A DNA stretch of 64,000 nt, taken from contig NZ_SNZH01000009.1 in NCBI RefSeq assembly GCF_004363655.1, positions 186,792 through 250,791 of the forward strand, in the 5' to 3' direction. The position numbers and the translations under genes were made by a program. Source of the DNA: Tahibacter aquaticus (GTDB lineage: Bacteria; Pseudomonadota; Gammaproteobacteria; Xanthomonadales; Rhodanobacteraceae). Shown one piece after another: positions 36,501-45,457 of this stretch. The stretch's first letter is position 1; each line of letters begins with the position of its first letter. Below the pieces are notes generated by a model, which was not told the DNA's origin, did not search any database, and worked only from the letters and a program-made list of their open reading frames with translations.

Positions 36501-37532
36501 CTGCTGTCCTTTCCGAAGAGTTCGACGAGTCTTTCGCGGAGTCATGCAATCGCAACGATAACTGTAGAAGTCACTACACTTTCGTGGTGGATAATAGCGG
36601 GATAAAGATAAAATGCAACAAGCAATTTTAGACAAGTATCCGGCGCGAGGACGGCTTGGAGATCACGCCGGAGACGCCATCCCGCAACGCGCCGGCAACA
36701 GGCCGCACTAACCGCGACGGCATGGCGATTCGCCCGTCGATTCGTGGCGCGGCCGTTGCCGAAAAGACTTTCAAATGGCCGCAAAATAGGCGTTTTTTGT
36801 ACCGGAAACGCGATCGCAGGCATTCAACAGACAAGAAGACACGCCACGCCTGCCTGGGCGTTGTCTGGTCATGCCGCCCGGGATTCGGAACGAACAGCGA
36901 ACCCCTGGGGCAATGCTATACATAGTATAAAAAGTAATTCCGACGCATCGCATTGCAGGGCTGCTCCCCGGGTGCCGCGAAGCTTCCCGAAAGCGCAACC
37001 TTGCCGCCACGGAATCCCGCGGTCAGCCAGAAGCCCGGGTGAGGTTGCTGCCTGAACTCAGGATTGAGCGAAATCCTCCCGTGGGCGGACTTGCCCCGGC
37101 TACGCGCGTGGCCCCGATCAGGTCCCGGAGCCACGCATGACGCCTGCAGGGGATACAAAGCGGAAACCGGGGGCCAAAGCTGTCACAGGGGGGTGACGGC
37201 ACCGTTTCAGGCCCGCCGAGCCACCGGGCGGCCCGCCCCGCGCTCACGCCAGCCAGCCATCAAACCCGGGGCCGTTCGGGTCAGGCCGATGCGCCGACTG
37301 CGTCGTCAGGCCGGAAGTGATGTGCCAGGACGCGGCATTGCGCTAGCCGGAATGCCGCAATCGAGAGGCAACACAGCGGGTCGGGCGCCAGACGCCCGGC
37401 GATGGCTCGTAGGCGGTGGAGACGAAATTCGCCGGGCGAAGTCCGCGAACACAGGCCAATTCCTCTTTTCTGCGCCTCAGTGGCACCTTTGATGCATGAC
37501 TGTCCATTCTTTCTCAGGGGGAAAGAAATCCA
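36501..37532. other. Intergenic region at the right edge of the PKS-NRPS cluster
   Basis: About 1 kb without a supported gene separates the - strand NRPS operon from the + strand secreted-protein gene. It contains the AT-rich promoter patch at 36560-36640 and another AT-rich island at 36915-36940 with the dyad TATAC-ATA-GTATA (36917-36929), a plausible promoter element. GC-rich hairpins occur further right (37085-37260). This is where codon usage changes from cluster-like to host-like, so it may mark the boundary of an acquired segment. Confidence 0.5.
36607..36635 (-). promoter_or_regulatory. Candidate promoter for the small gene / NRPS operon
   Basis: In an AT-rich patch within GC-rich DNA, the - strand reads TTGTCT (36635-36630), 17 bases, then TTTATC (36612-36607), a weak sigma-70-like pair about 107 bases upstream of the ATG at 36500. 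An imperfect dyad TGTAG...CTACA follows downstream of it near 36560-36577 and could bind a regulator. Confidence 0.25.
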
Positions 37533-40500
37533 ATGAACCGCACGCTTGCAGCACTCTTCCTTACGCTGTCGTCCGCTTTTGCCGTCGGTGCGACGGAGCA
37601 GGGCCTTTCGGAACACGATGCGACCCGGCCGGCTTCGGCATCGGCAGGCAAGCCGACCGAGACGCGAATGCGTCTGTCCGGCACCTCGAATATCGATCTG
37701 CGCAACCTGGCCAAGGGCTCCCCGGTCAGGCGCGATGCCGCAAAGCCTGACGATCCCGAATTCGCGCCGCGCCAGCTGACTGGCGCCGTAAGCTCGGATC
37801 CCGCGAATGCCGTACCGGTTGTCGGCGCGGCAGCGCCCGCGCCGATCGCCAACTTCGACGGCCTGGATTTCGCGAACTTCGGCGCGACCTATCCGCCGGA
37901 CGCCAACGGCGATGTCGGCCCGGTCCACTATATCCAGGCCATCAACGCGTCGATCGGCATCTTCCGCAAGTCGGATGGCTTTCGCGTCGCGGCGTTCACC
38001 CTCGATACGTTCATGAGCCAGGGCAGCTTCGGCAATCTGTGCGACACGAACAACCGGGGCGATGCGGTCGTGCTTTACGACACGTTCGAGGACCGCTGGG
38101 TCATTACCGACATCGCGTTCACGCTCGACGGCTCGGGCAATGTCATCAGTCCGCCGGGGGCTTTCCAGTGTTTTGCGGTGTCGAAAACCGGCGATCCGGT
38201 CTCGGGCGGCTGGAACTACTACTCGATCCCGATCGCGGGCGGCATCAACGACTCGCCAAAGCTCGGCATCTGGCCCGACGGCATCTACATGTCGGCCAAC
38301 CTGCTCAACCTTCAGTCGCCGAACGCGTTCATCGCGCCGCGCGTCTACGCGCTGAACAAGGCGCAGATGTATGCCGGGCAGCCGTCCGTGCAGATCGTCT
38401 CGTTCGACGCGCCGTCGGCGGATTTCTCGCTGCTGCCGAGCAACGCCCGGCTGCAGACCGGCACGCCAACGGCCGGCACGCCTAATTACTACGTGTCCAC
38501 ATGGCAATTTCTCAACGGTTTGACCGTCTATAAATTCCACGTGGACTGGGACCGGATTGGCCTGTCGAGCTTTACCGGCCCCGACGTGCCGCTGGCGGCG
38601 ACGAGCTGGCCGAATGCCAGCGTCGCCAATGCACCGTCGCTGGGCGGCAACACGCTCGATGTGGTACAGATCCGCGCGATGGCGCAGGCGCAATACACCA
38701 ACCTGGGCGGTGCCGAATCGGTATGGGCGACGCACACTGTGCGGCGCGCCAACACGACCGGTTTCGCCGCGCCGCGCTGGTATCAGGTGAATGTCACCGG
38801 CGGCACGGTCGCGGCAAACCTGCCGCAGTCGGCGACCTGGGATCCGGACGGCGCCAACGTGATGCATCGCTTCATTCCGAGCCTTGCCATCAATCGTGCG
38901 GGCGACATGGCGCTCGGTTACAGCACGTCGAGCAGCACGACCAAGCCGGCGCTCAATTACGCCGGCCGACTCGCCGCAGACCCGATCAATACGTTCAGCC
39001 AGACCGAGCAGCTGCTGATTCAGGGCACCGGCACGCAGACCGGCACCTGCGCCGGCGGCACCTGCACGCGATGGGGCGAGTACAGCGCGATGGCGCTGGA
39101 TCCGGACGGCTGTACGTTCTGGATGACGGGCGAGTACTACGCTGCCGACGGACTCAACTATCAGACGCGGATCGGATCGTTTTCCTATCCGTCGTGCACG
39201 CCGGTTGGGGCGGGCGGTACCGTATCCGGCACCGTGACGGCCGCCATCGGCGGCGCTCCGCTGAATGGCGCGACCGTTTCGCTAGGCAGCCGCACCACGA
39301 CGACCGATGCAGCCGGTGGGTATTCGTTTGCAGCCATTCCGGCCGGAACCTATCCGGGCATCAGCGCGAGCTTCCCCGGTTGCGTTACGGGCGCGGCGAG
39401 CAACATTGTGGTAAACGACGGAAACACCACAACGCAAGATTTCGCACTGAGCGCGGCGGCCGAAACCGCCTGCCTGACCGACACGGCGCAGTCCGACTTC
39501 CAGGCGGGCGTGCTCACGAACGTCGATGCAGCCACGAACCCTGGCGATCTCCTTCTCGCCGGCGGGGCCAATGTCGACCAGCAGAACGCGTCATTGGGCA
39601 CGAGCGGCGTCGGCATTACCGTGACGACCTGGGGTGGGCAGACGTTCACGCCGTCGGTCACCGGCCTGATCAAACGGGTCGATGTCAATCTGTTCTGCAG
39701 CGGCTGTACCGGCACCGTGCCGAATCTCACCCTGAGCATCCGCGCCACCAGTGGCGGCCTGCCGACGGGCGCGGATCTCGCCTCCGGAACGATCGCCGGA
39801 TTCAACGGCGGCGCCAGTGCGTACTACACCGCGAATCTGGCGACACCCATCGTACTCAACGCCGGGACGCAGTACGCGTTCATTGTCCGTCCGACGGCCA
39901 ACCCGTCGCCGGGCACCTATGCCTTGACGCGCAGCGGCACGGCAACCGCGGGCGCCGATGTCTATGCCGGCGGCACGCGCATCGCCGGCGCGACGAGCGG
40001 AACGGTCTGGTCGATACCGCTGACCGGGGGAATCAATACCGATACGGGATTCAAGGTCTACATCGATACCGGCTATCGCGCGTCGGGCGACCTGATCTCG
40101 TCGATCAAGGACGCCAATCCCGCTCCGGGACACGTGCCGAACTGGTCGACACTGTCCTGGAACGCGACGGTCCCGACGAATACCAGCCTGCGATTCCAGG
40201 TTGCCGCGAGCAATTCCTTCTCGGGGCCGTTTGTATTCGTCGGGCCGGACGGCACCGCCGCCACGTTCTTCACCACGAGCGGTGCGTCGCTGAGTCAGTT
40301 CGACAACAACCGCTACCTGCGCTATCGCGCATTCCTGGCGACCACCGACAGCACCGTATCGCCGACGCTCAACGACGTCACGATGTGCCATACCAACCCC
40401 TGCATCCCGCCGCCGACACCGACGGTCACGCCGGGCGGGCCGACGACGTTCTGCGCCGGTGGCAGCGTTTCGCTGACGTCGTCCAGCGCCAGCGGAAACC

Positions 40501-42095
40501 AATGGAACCTCAACGGCAGTCCGATCGGCGGCGCCACGTCGCAGACCTACATCGCCACCGCGTCGGGCGACTACACGACCACGACGACCAATGCCTTCCT
40601 GTGTGCTAGCGCGTCGTCGGCGATCACGACGGTGACCGTCAATGCGTTACCGCCCACGCCGACGATCACGCCCGGCGGCCCGACCACGTTCTATGCCGGT
40701 GGCAGCGTCACGCTCACTTCGTCCAGCGCCAGCGGCAACCAGTGGTATCTCGACGGCAATCCGATCGGCGGCGCAACCAACACGCAGTACGTTGCCACAG
40801 CGAGCGGCAACTACAGCGTCACGGTCAGCAGTTCCGGCTGTTCGAGCACGCCGTCCGCTGCGATCGCGGTCACCGCTATGCCGCCGCCGGATCTCGCGAT
40901 CAGCCTGACCAATGGCGTGACCCAGGTGAACCCGGGCGGCACCACGACGTATACGATCCAGGCATCCAACAACGGACCGAGTCCTGCTCCGGGCTCGACG
41001 GTAGCCGACACCTTCCCGGCTGCGCTGACCTGCACCTGGACCTGCGTGGGGGCGGGCGGTGGCAGTTGCACGGCGAGCGGTTCCGGCACTATCAACGACA
41101 GCGTCAATCTGCCGGTTGGTGCAACTGTGGTTTATACGGCAATTTGTACAGTGTCCGGTTCTGCTTCGGGCTTGCTCAGCAACACCGCGACGATAAGCGC
41201 GCCGGCCGGCGCGACCGATCCGACACCGGGCAACAATTCGGCGACCGACACGGACAGCCTCGTGGCGGTGGCCAACCTCGCGCTGACGCTCACCGACAAC
41301 CGGCAGTTCGCGCAGTTGGGCTCCACGCTGAACTACGTCATCACCGTCACCAACGCCGGACCAAGCAACGCGACAGCCACAGTGACCGATGCGCTGCCGC
41401 CGCAACTGGATAGCGGTAGCTGGACCTGCGTCGGCACGGGCGGAGCAGTCTGCGCCAGCGGCTCCGGCAATACGCTCAGCGACACGGTCACCCTGCCGGT
41501 GGGCGGCCAGGCCTCGTACCTCTACTCGGCCACGCTCGTGGCGAGCGGTGCCAACGACCAGATCGTCAACACCGCATCGGTCGCGCCGCTGGTTGGCACG
41601 GACCCGGCACCGGCCAACAATTCGGCCAGCGATACCACCATCGTGCCGATCTTCCGGGACGGCTTCGATGGTCCGTCGTCCCTGCAGCCGAAAGCCATCG
41701 GCGAGGGCAGCGATTTCGTCGCGGCAACGCTGCGCATCGACGCGAGGCTGCTGCATGCACTGAGCATCGCACCGAGCGTGATTGCCAGCGGGCGAGCTGC
41801 CGATGGCAGCGCGCTGTTCACGGTGGAATTCGCGCGCCTGGGCAACCAGATAGCCCTGCGCATCTCCACCACCGACAGCCTCGGCGCAGGCGAACGATCG
41901 GCATGGCGAACGATCAATCTCGATCAGCGTCTGCTGTCGTTCGCCTGGCAGTTGGCTGCCGATGGAAACGCCGCCTATCTGACCATCAATGGCGATGCGG
42001 CCTTCGTTCTGGACGCCAGCGCTTCCCGGCCACTGACCGAACTCTGGATAACGGCAGAAAATGACGTGCCCTGGCTGGTCTTGCTGGCCCACTGA
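37533..42095 (+). CDS. Large secreted multidomain protein with Ig-like and DUF11 repeats and an internal DGFD motif
   Basis: A 1520-residue exported protein; the ATG at 37533 follows a GGGGGAAAG ribosome-binding site, and the signal peptide is about 1-20 (ending AVGA). The N-terminal ~550 residues resemble a large secreted beta domain (PPDANGDVGPVHYIQ, GEYSAMALDPDGCTFWMTGEY). Then come a carboxypeptidase-regulatory-like domain (about 565-645, VSGTVTAAIGGAPLNGATV), a beta domain ending in TDTGFKVYIDTGY, two near-identical Ig-like repeats beginning PGGPTTF (about 968-1110), and two DUF11-type repeats (about 1120-1370) with NNGPSPAPGSTV and TNAGPSNATATV. IFRDGFDG follows, then about 140 further residues. 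In my experience the DGFD/DGFE motif closes many secreted Xanthomonadales proteins; here it is internal. Function is unknown; a cell-surface or adhesion role is plausible. A strong terminator follows. Confidence 0.85.
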   Translation: MNRTLAALFLTLSSAFAVGATEQGLSEHDATRPASASAGKPTETRMRLSGTSNIDLRNLAKGSPVRRDAAKPDDPEFAPRQLTGAVSSDPANAVPVVGAAAPAPIANFDGLDFANFGATYPPDANGDVGPVHYIQAINASIGIFRKSDGFRVAAFTLDTFMSQGSFGNLCDTNNRGDAVVLYDTFEDRWVITDIAFTLDGSGNVISPPGAFQCFAVSKTGDPVSGGWNYYSIPIAGGINDSPKLGIWPDGIYMSANLLNLQSPNAFIAPRVYALNKAQMYAGQPSVQIVSFDAPSADFSLLPSNARLQTGTPTAGTPNYYVSTWQFLNGLTVYKFHVDWDRIGLSSFTGPDVPLAATSWPNASVANAPSLGGNTLDVVQIRAMAQAQYTNLGGAESVWATHTVRRANTTGFAAPRWYQVNVTGGTVAANLPQSATWDPDGANVMHRFIPSLAINRAGDMALGYSTSSSTTKPALNYAGRLAADPINTFSQTEQLLIQGTGTQTGTCAGGTCTRWGEYSAMALDPDGCTFWMTGEYYAADGLNYQTRIGSFSYPSCTPVGAGGTVSGTVTAAIGGAPLNGATVSLGSRTTTTDAAGGYSFAAIPAGTYPGISASFPGCVTGAASNIVVNDGNTTTQDFALSAAAETACLTDTAQSDFQAGVLTNVDAATNPGDLLLAGGANVDQQNASLGTSGVGITVTTWGGQTFTPSVTGLIKRVDVNLFCSGCTGTVPNLTLSIRATSGGLPTGADLASGTIAGFNGGASAYYTANLATPIVLNAGTQYAFIVRPTANPSPGTYALTRSGTATAGADVYAGGTRIAGATSGTVWSIPLTGGINTDTGFKVYIDTGYRASGDLISSIKDANPAPGHVPNWSTLSWNATVPTNTSLRFQVAASNSFSGPFVFVGPDGTAATFFTTSGASLSQFDNNRYLRYRAFLATTDSTVSPTLNDVTMCHTNPCIPPPTPTVTPGGPTTFCAGGSVSLTSSSASGNQWNLNGSPIGGATSQTYIATASGDYTTTTTNAFLCASASSAITTVTVNALPPTPTITPGGPTTFYAGGSVTLTSSSASGNQWYLDGNPIGGATNTQYVATASGNYSVTVSSSGCSSTPSAAIAVTAMPPPDLAISLTNGVTQVNPGGTTTYTIQASNNGPSPAPGSTVADTFPAALTCTWTCVGAGGGSCTASGSGTINDSVNLPVGATVVYTAICTVSGSASGLLSNTATISAPAGATDPTPGNNSATDTDSLVAVANLALTLTDNRQFAQLGSTLNYVITVTNAGPSNATATVTDALPPQLDSGSWTCVGTGGAVCASGSGNTLSDTVTLPVGGQASYLYSATLVASGANDQIVNTASVAPLVGTDPAPANNSASDTTIVPIFRDGFDGPSSLQPKAIGEGSDFVAATLRIDARLLHALSIAPSVIASGRAADGSALFTVEFARLGNQIALRISTTDSLGAGERSAWRTINLDQRLLSFAWQLAADGNAAYLTINGDAAFVLDASASRPLTELWITAENDVPWLVLLAH
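40432..40862 (+). repeat. Tandem in-gene duplication encoding two Ig-like repeats
   Basis: Two consecutive copies of roughly 215-240 bases, starting near 40432 and 40672, encode matching stretches (PGGPTTF.AGGSV.LTSSSASGNQW.L.G.PIGGAT). They are still very similar at DNA level, which points to a recent duplication within the gene. Confidence 0.8.
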
Positions 42096-42111
42096 TTGTC
42101 ATTGCGGGTAG

Positions 42112-42158
42112 CGCCAGCGGGTCCGGCATGTGCCGGGCCCGCTGGCGTCGTTCTTTTT
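42112..42158 (+). terminator. Intrinsic terminator of the 1520-residue protein gene
   Basis: The arms CGCCAGCGGG (42112-42121) and CCCGCTGGCG (42138-42147) with inner arms CCGGCA/TGCCGG give a stem of about 17 pairs with a TG loop. It is followed by TCGTTCTTTTTC, a good U-tract. It lies 17 bases after the stop codon. Confidence 0.88.
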
Positions 42159-42473
42159 CAAGCCGCCCACTGATTTACGAATCAACAGTCTGTAGCGCAG
42201 GCGAGCAAGCGGCTTCCGCCGCCGGCGCCTCGTACATCAGTCCCGTGCGGGTTCAGCGGTGGGGGCCTGCCTGGTTCCCGCGCATCGCGGCATCGTACCG
42301 GCTCGGCATCCGGATGTATGGAAAAAACAGCAATTGTCGCCAGGCATCAGTAAGAATCGTTGCTCGGATGCTGCGACTGGTTGTTTTTACAGAAGATGCA
42401 GTCTGCTCCCTGACTTAAAGAGAGCTCAGCTTGTTGTCGAAACGACGCATTTCACGGCATTGTTACGCCCCGG

Positions 42474-42500
42474 CAAAGCCACGGGCCTGCGGCCCGTGGC
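42474..42500 (-). terminator. Hairpin terminator of the PA-domain gene
   Basis: The arms GCCACGGGCC (42478-42487) and GGCCCGTGGC (42491-42500) are perfectly complementary around TGC. In the - direction the hairpin lies about 20 bases after the stop and is followed by only a short TTTG, so termination may be partial. Confidence 0.6.
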
Positions 42501-42518
42501 GGCTGGCGTCAAGCCACG

Positions 42519-43979
42519 CTAGGGCACTACAAAAGGACAAGGGTTCGCGTCGAAACCGTCGGCATGCACGATCTGATCGGGGTTGGTACTCCAGCCGATG
42601 TCCTTGAGCAGGTCCAGGGTGATATCGAAACCGGTGAGCATTCTGCGGCTGATATAGCGGTTTTCCTGCATCAGCAGATTGGGAAACATGTCGGCCGTGA
42701 ACATCGAGTTCACCAATTTGAAGTTTGCGGGATTCGGCGCGTTCAGGCGCAGAAAACCGCCCTGCGTACCCGCCAGCTTGGTGGGATCGCCTACCGTGAG
42801 GTTCACGCCGCCGGCGAGATTGGCGCGAAGCGACGTGCCCAGCGCCTGGGTGATGCCAACGGTCGCAATGGTGATGGTGGGATCGGTGCCGCCCAGCGGG
42901 GGCAGGTCGGGATCGACATTGTTCTGCACGATCACGGCTCGTGCGCCCGCGTTCTGTGCATTCTTTACTTTGATTACAAATTGGCAAGCGCCGCGTTCGA
43001 CGAGCGCGATCTTGCCGGTCACCTGCGCCGCGTTGGTCAAAGGCTGGCAAGCGTCATTGATGGTGCCGCCACCACTGGTGTCGCCGTCCGTCACCAACAC
43101 GAGGCTGCCTGTTATGCCGCTCTTGGGCAGCCCTGGCCCGAAGTCCGGCATGGCGACCGGATTGCTGCCGGCGATAGCCGCCGGCGAATTCACCGTGAGC
43201 AAGAGCGCGGCGCCCAGATAGGCGCCTTGCATGCGATTGGCGTTCTTCCCCACCCAGGTGAGATTCGGGTCGTTCGACGCCGAGTCGAAGCGCTCCGAGC
43301 CGTCCATCTCGACCCAGCGCTTGCCCGTCGCGGCATCGCGCATGTACCAGGACCAGACATCCGGGCGTTGATTGTCATCGCAGCAAAACTCGCCGCTGCT
43401 CGGATCGGTCAGCGAAATGAAGCCCAGGCCATGCGCCAGCCGTTTCACCACTAGCGGTAACAGCGGAATCTTGTCGCCCGGTACAGGCACGGCAGCATCC
43501 ACGCCGTACCACCAGCCGGTAGTACCCGTCAGGCAGCCGTTGTCGATATCCGAGTTCATGCTGATGGTGATGTCGTTGTGGGTCGGATCCAGGTCGCCGA
43601 ACGCCATGGCATTGGCCTGGGCGATGACGTACCAGGTGTCGGCAAGGGCCTCGGGGGCGAAGTCAGCGTAGAGACTGAGGGGAAAGCCCGAACCCAGCAC
43701 GGCGCTGTTGCCGCTGCACTGGTCGGGTTCCATGCTTGCCTCGACGCGAATGGGGACGATGGAGTTCAGTACAGCGCCCCATTGATCGGTGGCTTTCTGA
43801 AACACGTACTGGCGCTGCGCACCCAATGTGGTACCGGGATTGCCCGCCACGGGGTCCGCTGGCGTGTCGTCGTCGAAACCCTGGCCGGCAACGATGACGA
43901 AGTTCGCGCCAGCGTGTGCCTGCAGCGCGGCACACAGCAGCATCAGCACCGCCCAACGACGCAAGCCATTAGCGATCAT
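42519..43979 (-). CDS. Secreted PA-domain protein with a degenerate zinc-protease motif
   Basis: A 486-residue exported protein; start at the ATG at 43979 with GGAG upstream, signal peptide about 1-23 (MIANGLRRWAVLMLLCAALQAHA). The N-terminal half looks like the secreted metalloprotease-like family that carries HELGHGLGF, but here the motif reads KRLAHGLGF (Lys179, Arg180, His183): the first zinc-binding His and the catalytic Glu are lost. A protease-associated (PA) domain lies at about 330-400 (GKIALVERGACQFVIKVKNA). The C-terminus has DGFDANPCPFVVP, the DGFD-type ending seen in the large secreted protein nearby. The gene overlaps the stop of the small upstream exported protein by 11 bases. 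It is probably not a protease; it may bind or sequester a partner, or be decaying. Confidence 0.85.
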   Translation of the reverse strand: MIANGLRRWAVLMLLCAALQAHAGANFVIVAGQGFDDDTPADPVAGNPGTTLGAQRQYVFQKATDQWGAVLNSIVPIRVEASMEPDQCSGNSAVLGSGFPLSLYADFAPEALADTWYVIAQANAMAFGDLDPTHNDITISMNSDIDNGCLTGTTGWWYGVDAAVPVPGDKIPLLPLVVKRLAHGLGFISLTDPSSGEFCCDDNQRPDVWSWYMRDAATGKRWVEMDGSERFDSASNDPNLTWVGKNANRMQGAYLGAALLLTVNSPAAIAGSNPVAMPDFGPGLPKSGITGSLVLVTDGDTSGGGTINDACQPLTNAAQVTGKIALVERGACQFVIKVKNAQNAGARAVIVQNNVDPDLPPLGGTDPTITIATVGITQALGTSLRANLAGGVNLTVGDPTKLAGTQGGFLRLNAPNPANFKLVNSMFTADMFPNLLMQENRYISRRMLTGFDITLDLLKDIGWSTNPDQIVHADGFDANPCPFVVP

Positions 43980-44259
43980 TTTGCATCTCCGTCTGCAGCG
44001 GTCCTGCATTGCGAATTTCCAGGCTGCCGTCGGCGCGGCGGTGCGCAACCGTGGGCATGGCGTAGCGCGTATCCACGTGTTTCAGCTTGCTGGCGTTGGG
44101 CCGCTGCAGCAGCGGCGGCGCGCGCTCCGCTGCGGCAGGGAGGGGCGCCTGCGGGCGGGAATTCGCCGGCGCGGCGGCTGGCGCGGAATCCGCGGCCAGC
44201 ACGCCGCAGGCGGCACTCAGCGAAAGGCAGCAGACAACGATTCGAAGGAGGCTGGACAT
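43969..44259 (-). CDS. Small exported protein coupled to the PA-domain gene
   Basis: A 96-residue protein with a signal peptide (about 1-23, LLRIVVCCLSLSAACGVLAA) and an Ala/Pro-rich mature part ending KHVDTRYAMPTVAHRRADG. The stop overlaps the start of the PA-domain gene by 11 bases, so the two are translated together. I do not recognise the family; it may be a periplasmic partner or a separate propeptide-like partner of the following protein. Confidence 0.7.
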   Translation of the reverse strand: MSSLLRIVVCCLSLSAACGVLAADSAPAAAPANSRPQAPLPAAAERAPPLLQRPNASKLKHVDTRYAMPTVAHRRADGSLEIRNAGPLQTEMQNDR

Positions 44260-44814
44260 AGTTGGCTCGACGATGGGTGAGGTAGGAAAACCGGCGTAGA
44301 CCTTCGTCCACGTTTCTTGAGACGGCCGCGTGCTTCCCACCGCAGTCAGCGGTGATGCCTCGCACGGGTTTCAAGGCTTCCCCGGCGGCGCTTCGCGCTC
44401 GAGGACTCATCACGCACTCCCATTCGCGGCGTCTGTATCGGCTTGAACGACAGAACGACCGGAATTGCGCCCCCTATGCCCAAGAAAATTTTGGGCTCCA
44501 TCGCAACCGCATCGGCTCGGTGGCCGATCGCGCACCAGTGCGTGAGCGGTCTGGCAGCCACCGCAGGGTGTCGCAGTGCGTGATGCAGAGGGTTCGTGGC
44601 CGCAATCACCCGGGGCCTGCAAGGCCCGGTGCACCTGGCCGGATGTCGGTGCGCGCAAACGCGGCCAATTGCGCCAGGTCGCTAGGAATCGATAGCTGGT
44701 GACATGGCGATAGTCTGGGCGGGCAGGAAACTGACAGCGTTACCGCGCAACGAGGCATCGGCAAGAACGGTCAGGCCCGGCGACAACCAGCAACGCATCG
44801 AGGACACGCAACGC
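44260..44814. other. Intergenic region between the PA-domain unit and the TetR gene
   Basis: The 555-bp stretch has short overlapping frames on both strands, none with a family match or ribosome-binding site I trust. It probably contains the promoter of the - strand two-gene unit and the end of the tetR transcript. Confidence 0.45.
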
Positions 44815-45399
44815 TCAGGACAGGAACCCGTGCTCCAGCCCGTCGAGCGCTTCCTGGCCGAGCCGCGCGAGATCGGGCTTGCCGTCTTTTTCGTACCAGT
44901 AGCGCATCGTCGCGCGGATGACGCCGATCGCGGCGCCGGCCATCAGGCGCGCACGGCGCTCGGCAGCGGCGCCGCGGCCGAAGCGGCGGCGGAACGTCGC
45001 GGCCATGGCGGTCTCCCAGTCGCAGTCGATCTCGTGTTCGCGCGCGGCGAGCGCGGGCACGGAGTCGACCAGGCGCTGCTGCGCGAGGATCGCCTCGCGG
45101 TTGGCCGAGTATTCGTGCGCGAAGGTCTGGCAGATCGCGCGCAGGCCGTCGACCGGGTTGGGCGAGTGACCGGCACCGTCGAGCAGGGCGAGGAAGCGCT
45201 CGAAGCGCTCGGTCCGGTGCGGAAACGCGAGCGCTTCCTTGTTCTCGAAATAGCGGAAGAAGGTACGCCGGCTCACACCGGCGTCGGCGCAGATCTCGTC
45301 GATCGTGGTCTGCTCGAAGCCGTGGCGGTGGAAGCGGCGGTTCGCCGCGGCCACCAGCGCCTGACGGACTGCGGCCTTCTTTGCTTCTCGCAGTGGCAT
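44815..45399 (-). CDS. TetR-family transcriptional regulator
   Basis: A 194-residue protein with the N-terminal TetR helix-turn-helix (about 10-58; TTIDEICADAGVSRRTFFRYF). The rest is the helical ligand-binding domain, with no recognisable ligand signature. It starts at the ATG at 45399 with GGAG upstream. It is divergent from the PUFA-type operon with a 47-bp gap, the usual arrangement of a local repressor. A candidate operator overlaps the pfaD start, so it likely represses that operon and itself in response to an acyl or hydrophobic signal (inference). Confidence 0.92.
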   Translation of the reverse strand: MPLREAKKAAVRQALVAAANRRFHRHGFEQTTIDEICADAGVSRRTFFRYFENKEALAFPHRTERFERFLALLDGAGHSPNPVDGLRAICQTFAHEYSANREAILAQQRLVDSVPALAAREHEIDCDWETAMAATFRRRFGRGAAAERRARLMAGAAIGVIRATMRYWYEKDGKPDLARLGQEALDGLEHGFLS

Positions 45400-45457
45400 T
45401 TCCGCTCCAGCACGGCTATAACGGCGATCCTCTAAAATGCCACTGAGTGCCAGTTTT
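45392..45457. promoter_or_regulatory. Divergent control region with candidate TetR operators
   Basis: The 10-bp arms AGTGGCATTT (45392-45401) and AAATGCCACT (45435-45444) are exact inverted copies flanking the intergenic space. The segment 45434-45457 is itself an imperfect dyad (AAAATGCCACT and AGTGCCAGTTTT halves). Such paired dyads overlapping both divergent starts are typical TetR operators; the identity of the bound protein is inferred from position. Confidence 0.5.

Larger units (their letters stand above)
42096..42518. other. Intergenic region between convergent genes
   Basis: The 423-bp gap between two convergent genes holds a hairpin at each end. The middle part (about 42160-42470) shows no gene, repeat or RNA that I recognise. 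Confidence 0.6.

Noticed and set aside
36916-37158. 80-codon - strand frame in the cluster-edge intergenic region
   Set aside because: No ribosome-binding site at its start and no recognisable sequence. The AT-rich dyad at its end looks more like a promoter.
37140-37480. Riboswitch-like GC-rich hairpins upstream of the large secreted protein
   Set aside because: I looked for the c-di-GMP-I conserved core and for other known aptamer cores and did not find them; the hairpins could be chance in GC-rich DNA.
44346-44702. Short open frames on both strands between the PA-domain unit and tetR
   Set aside because: No ribosome-binding site, family, or consistent codon bias, and they overlap each other.
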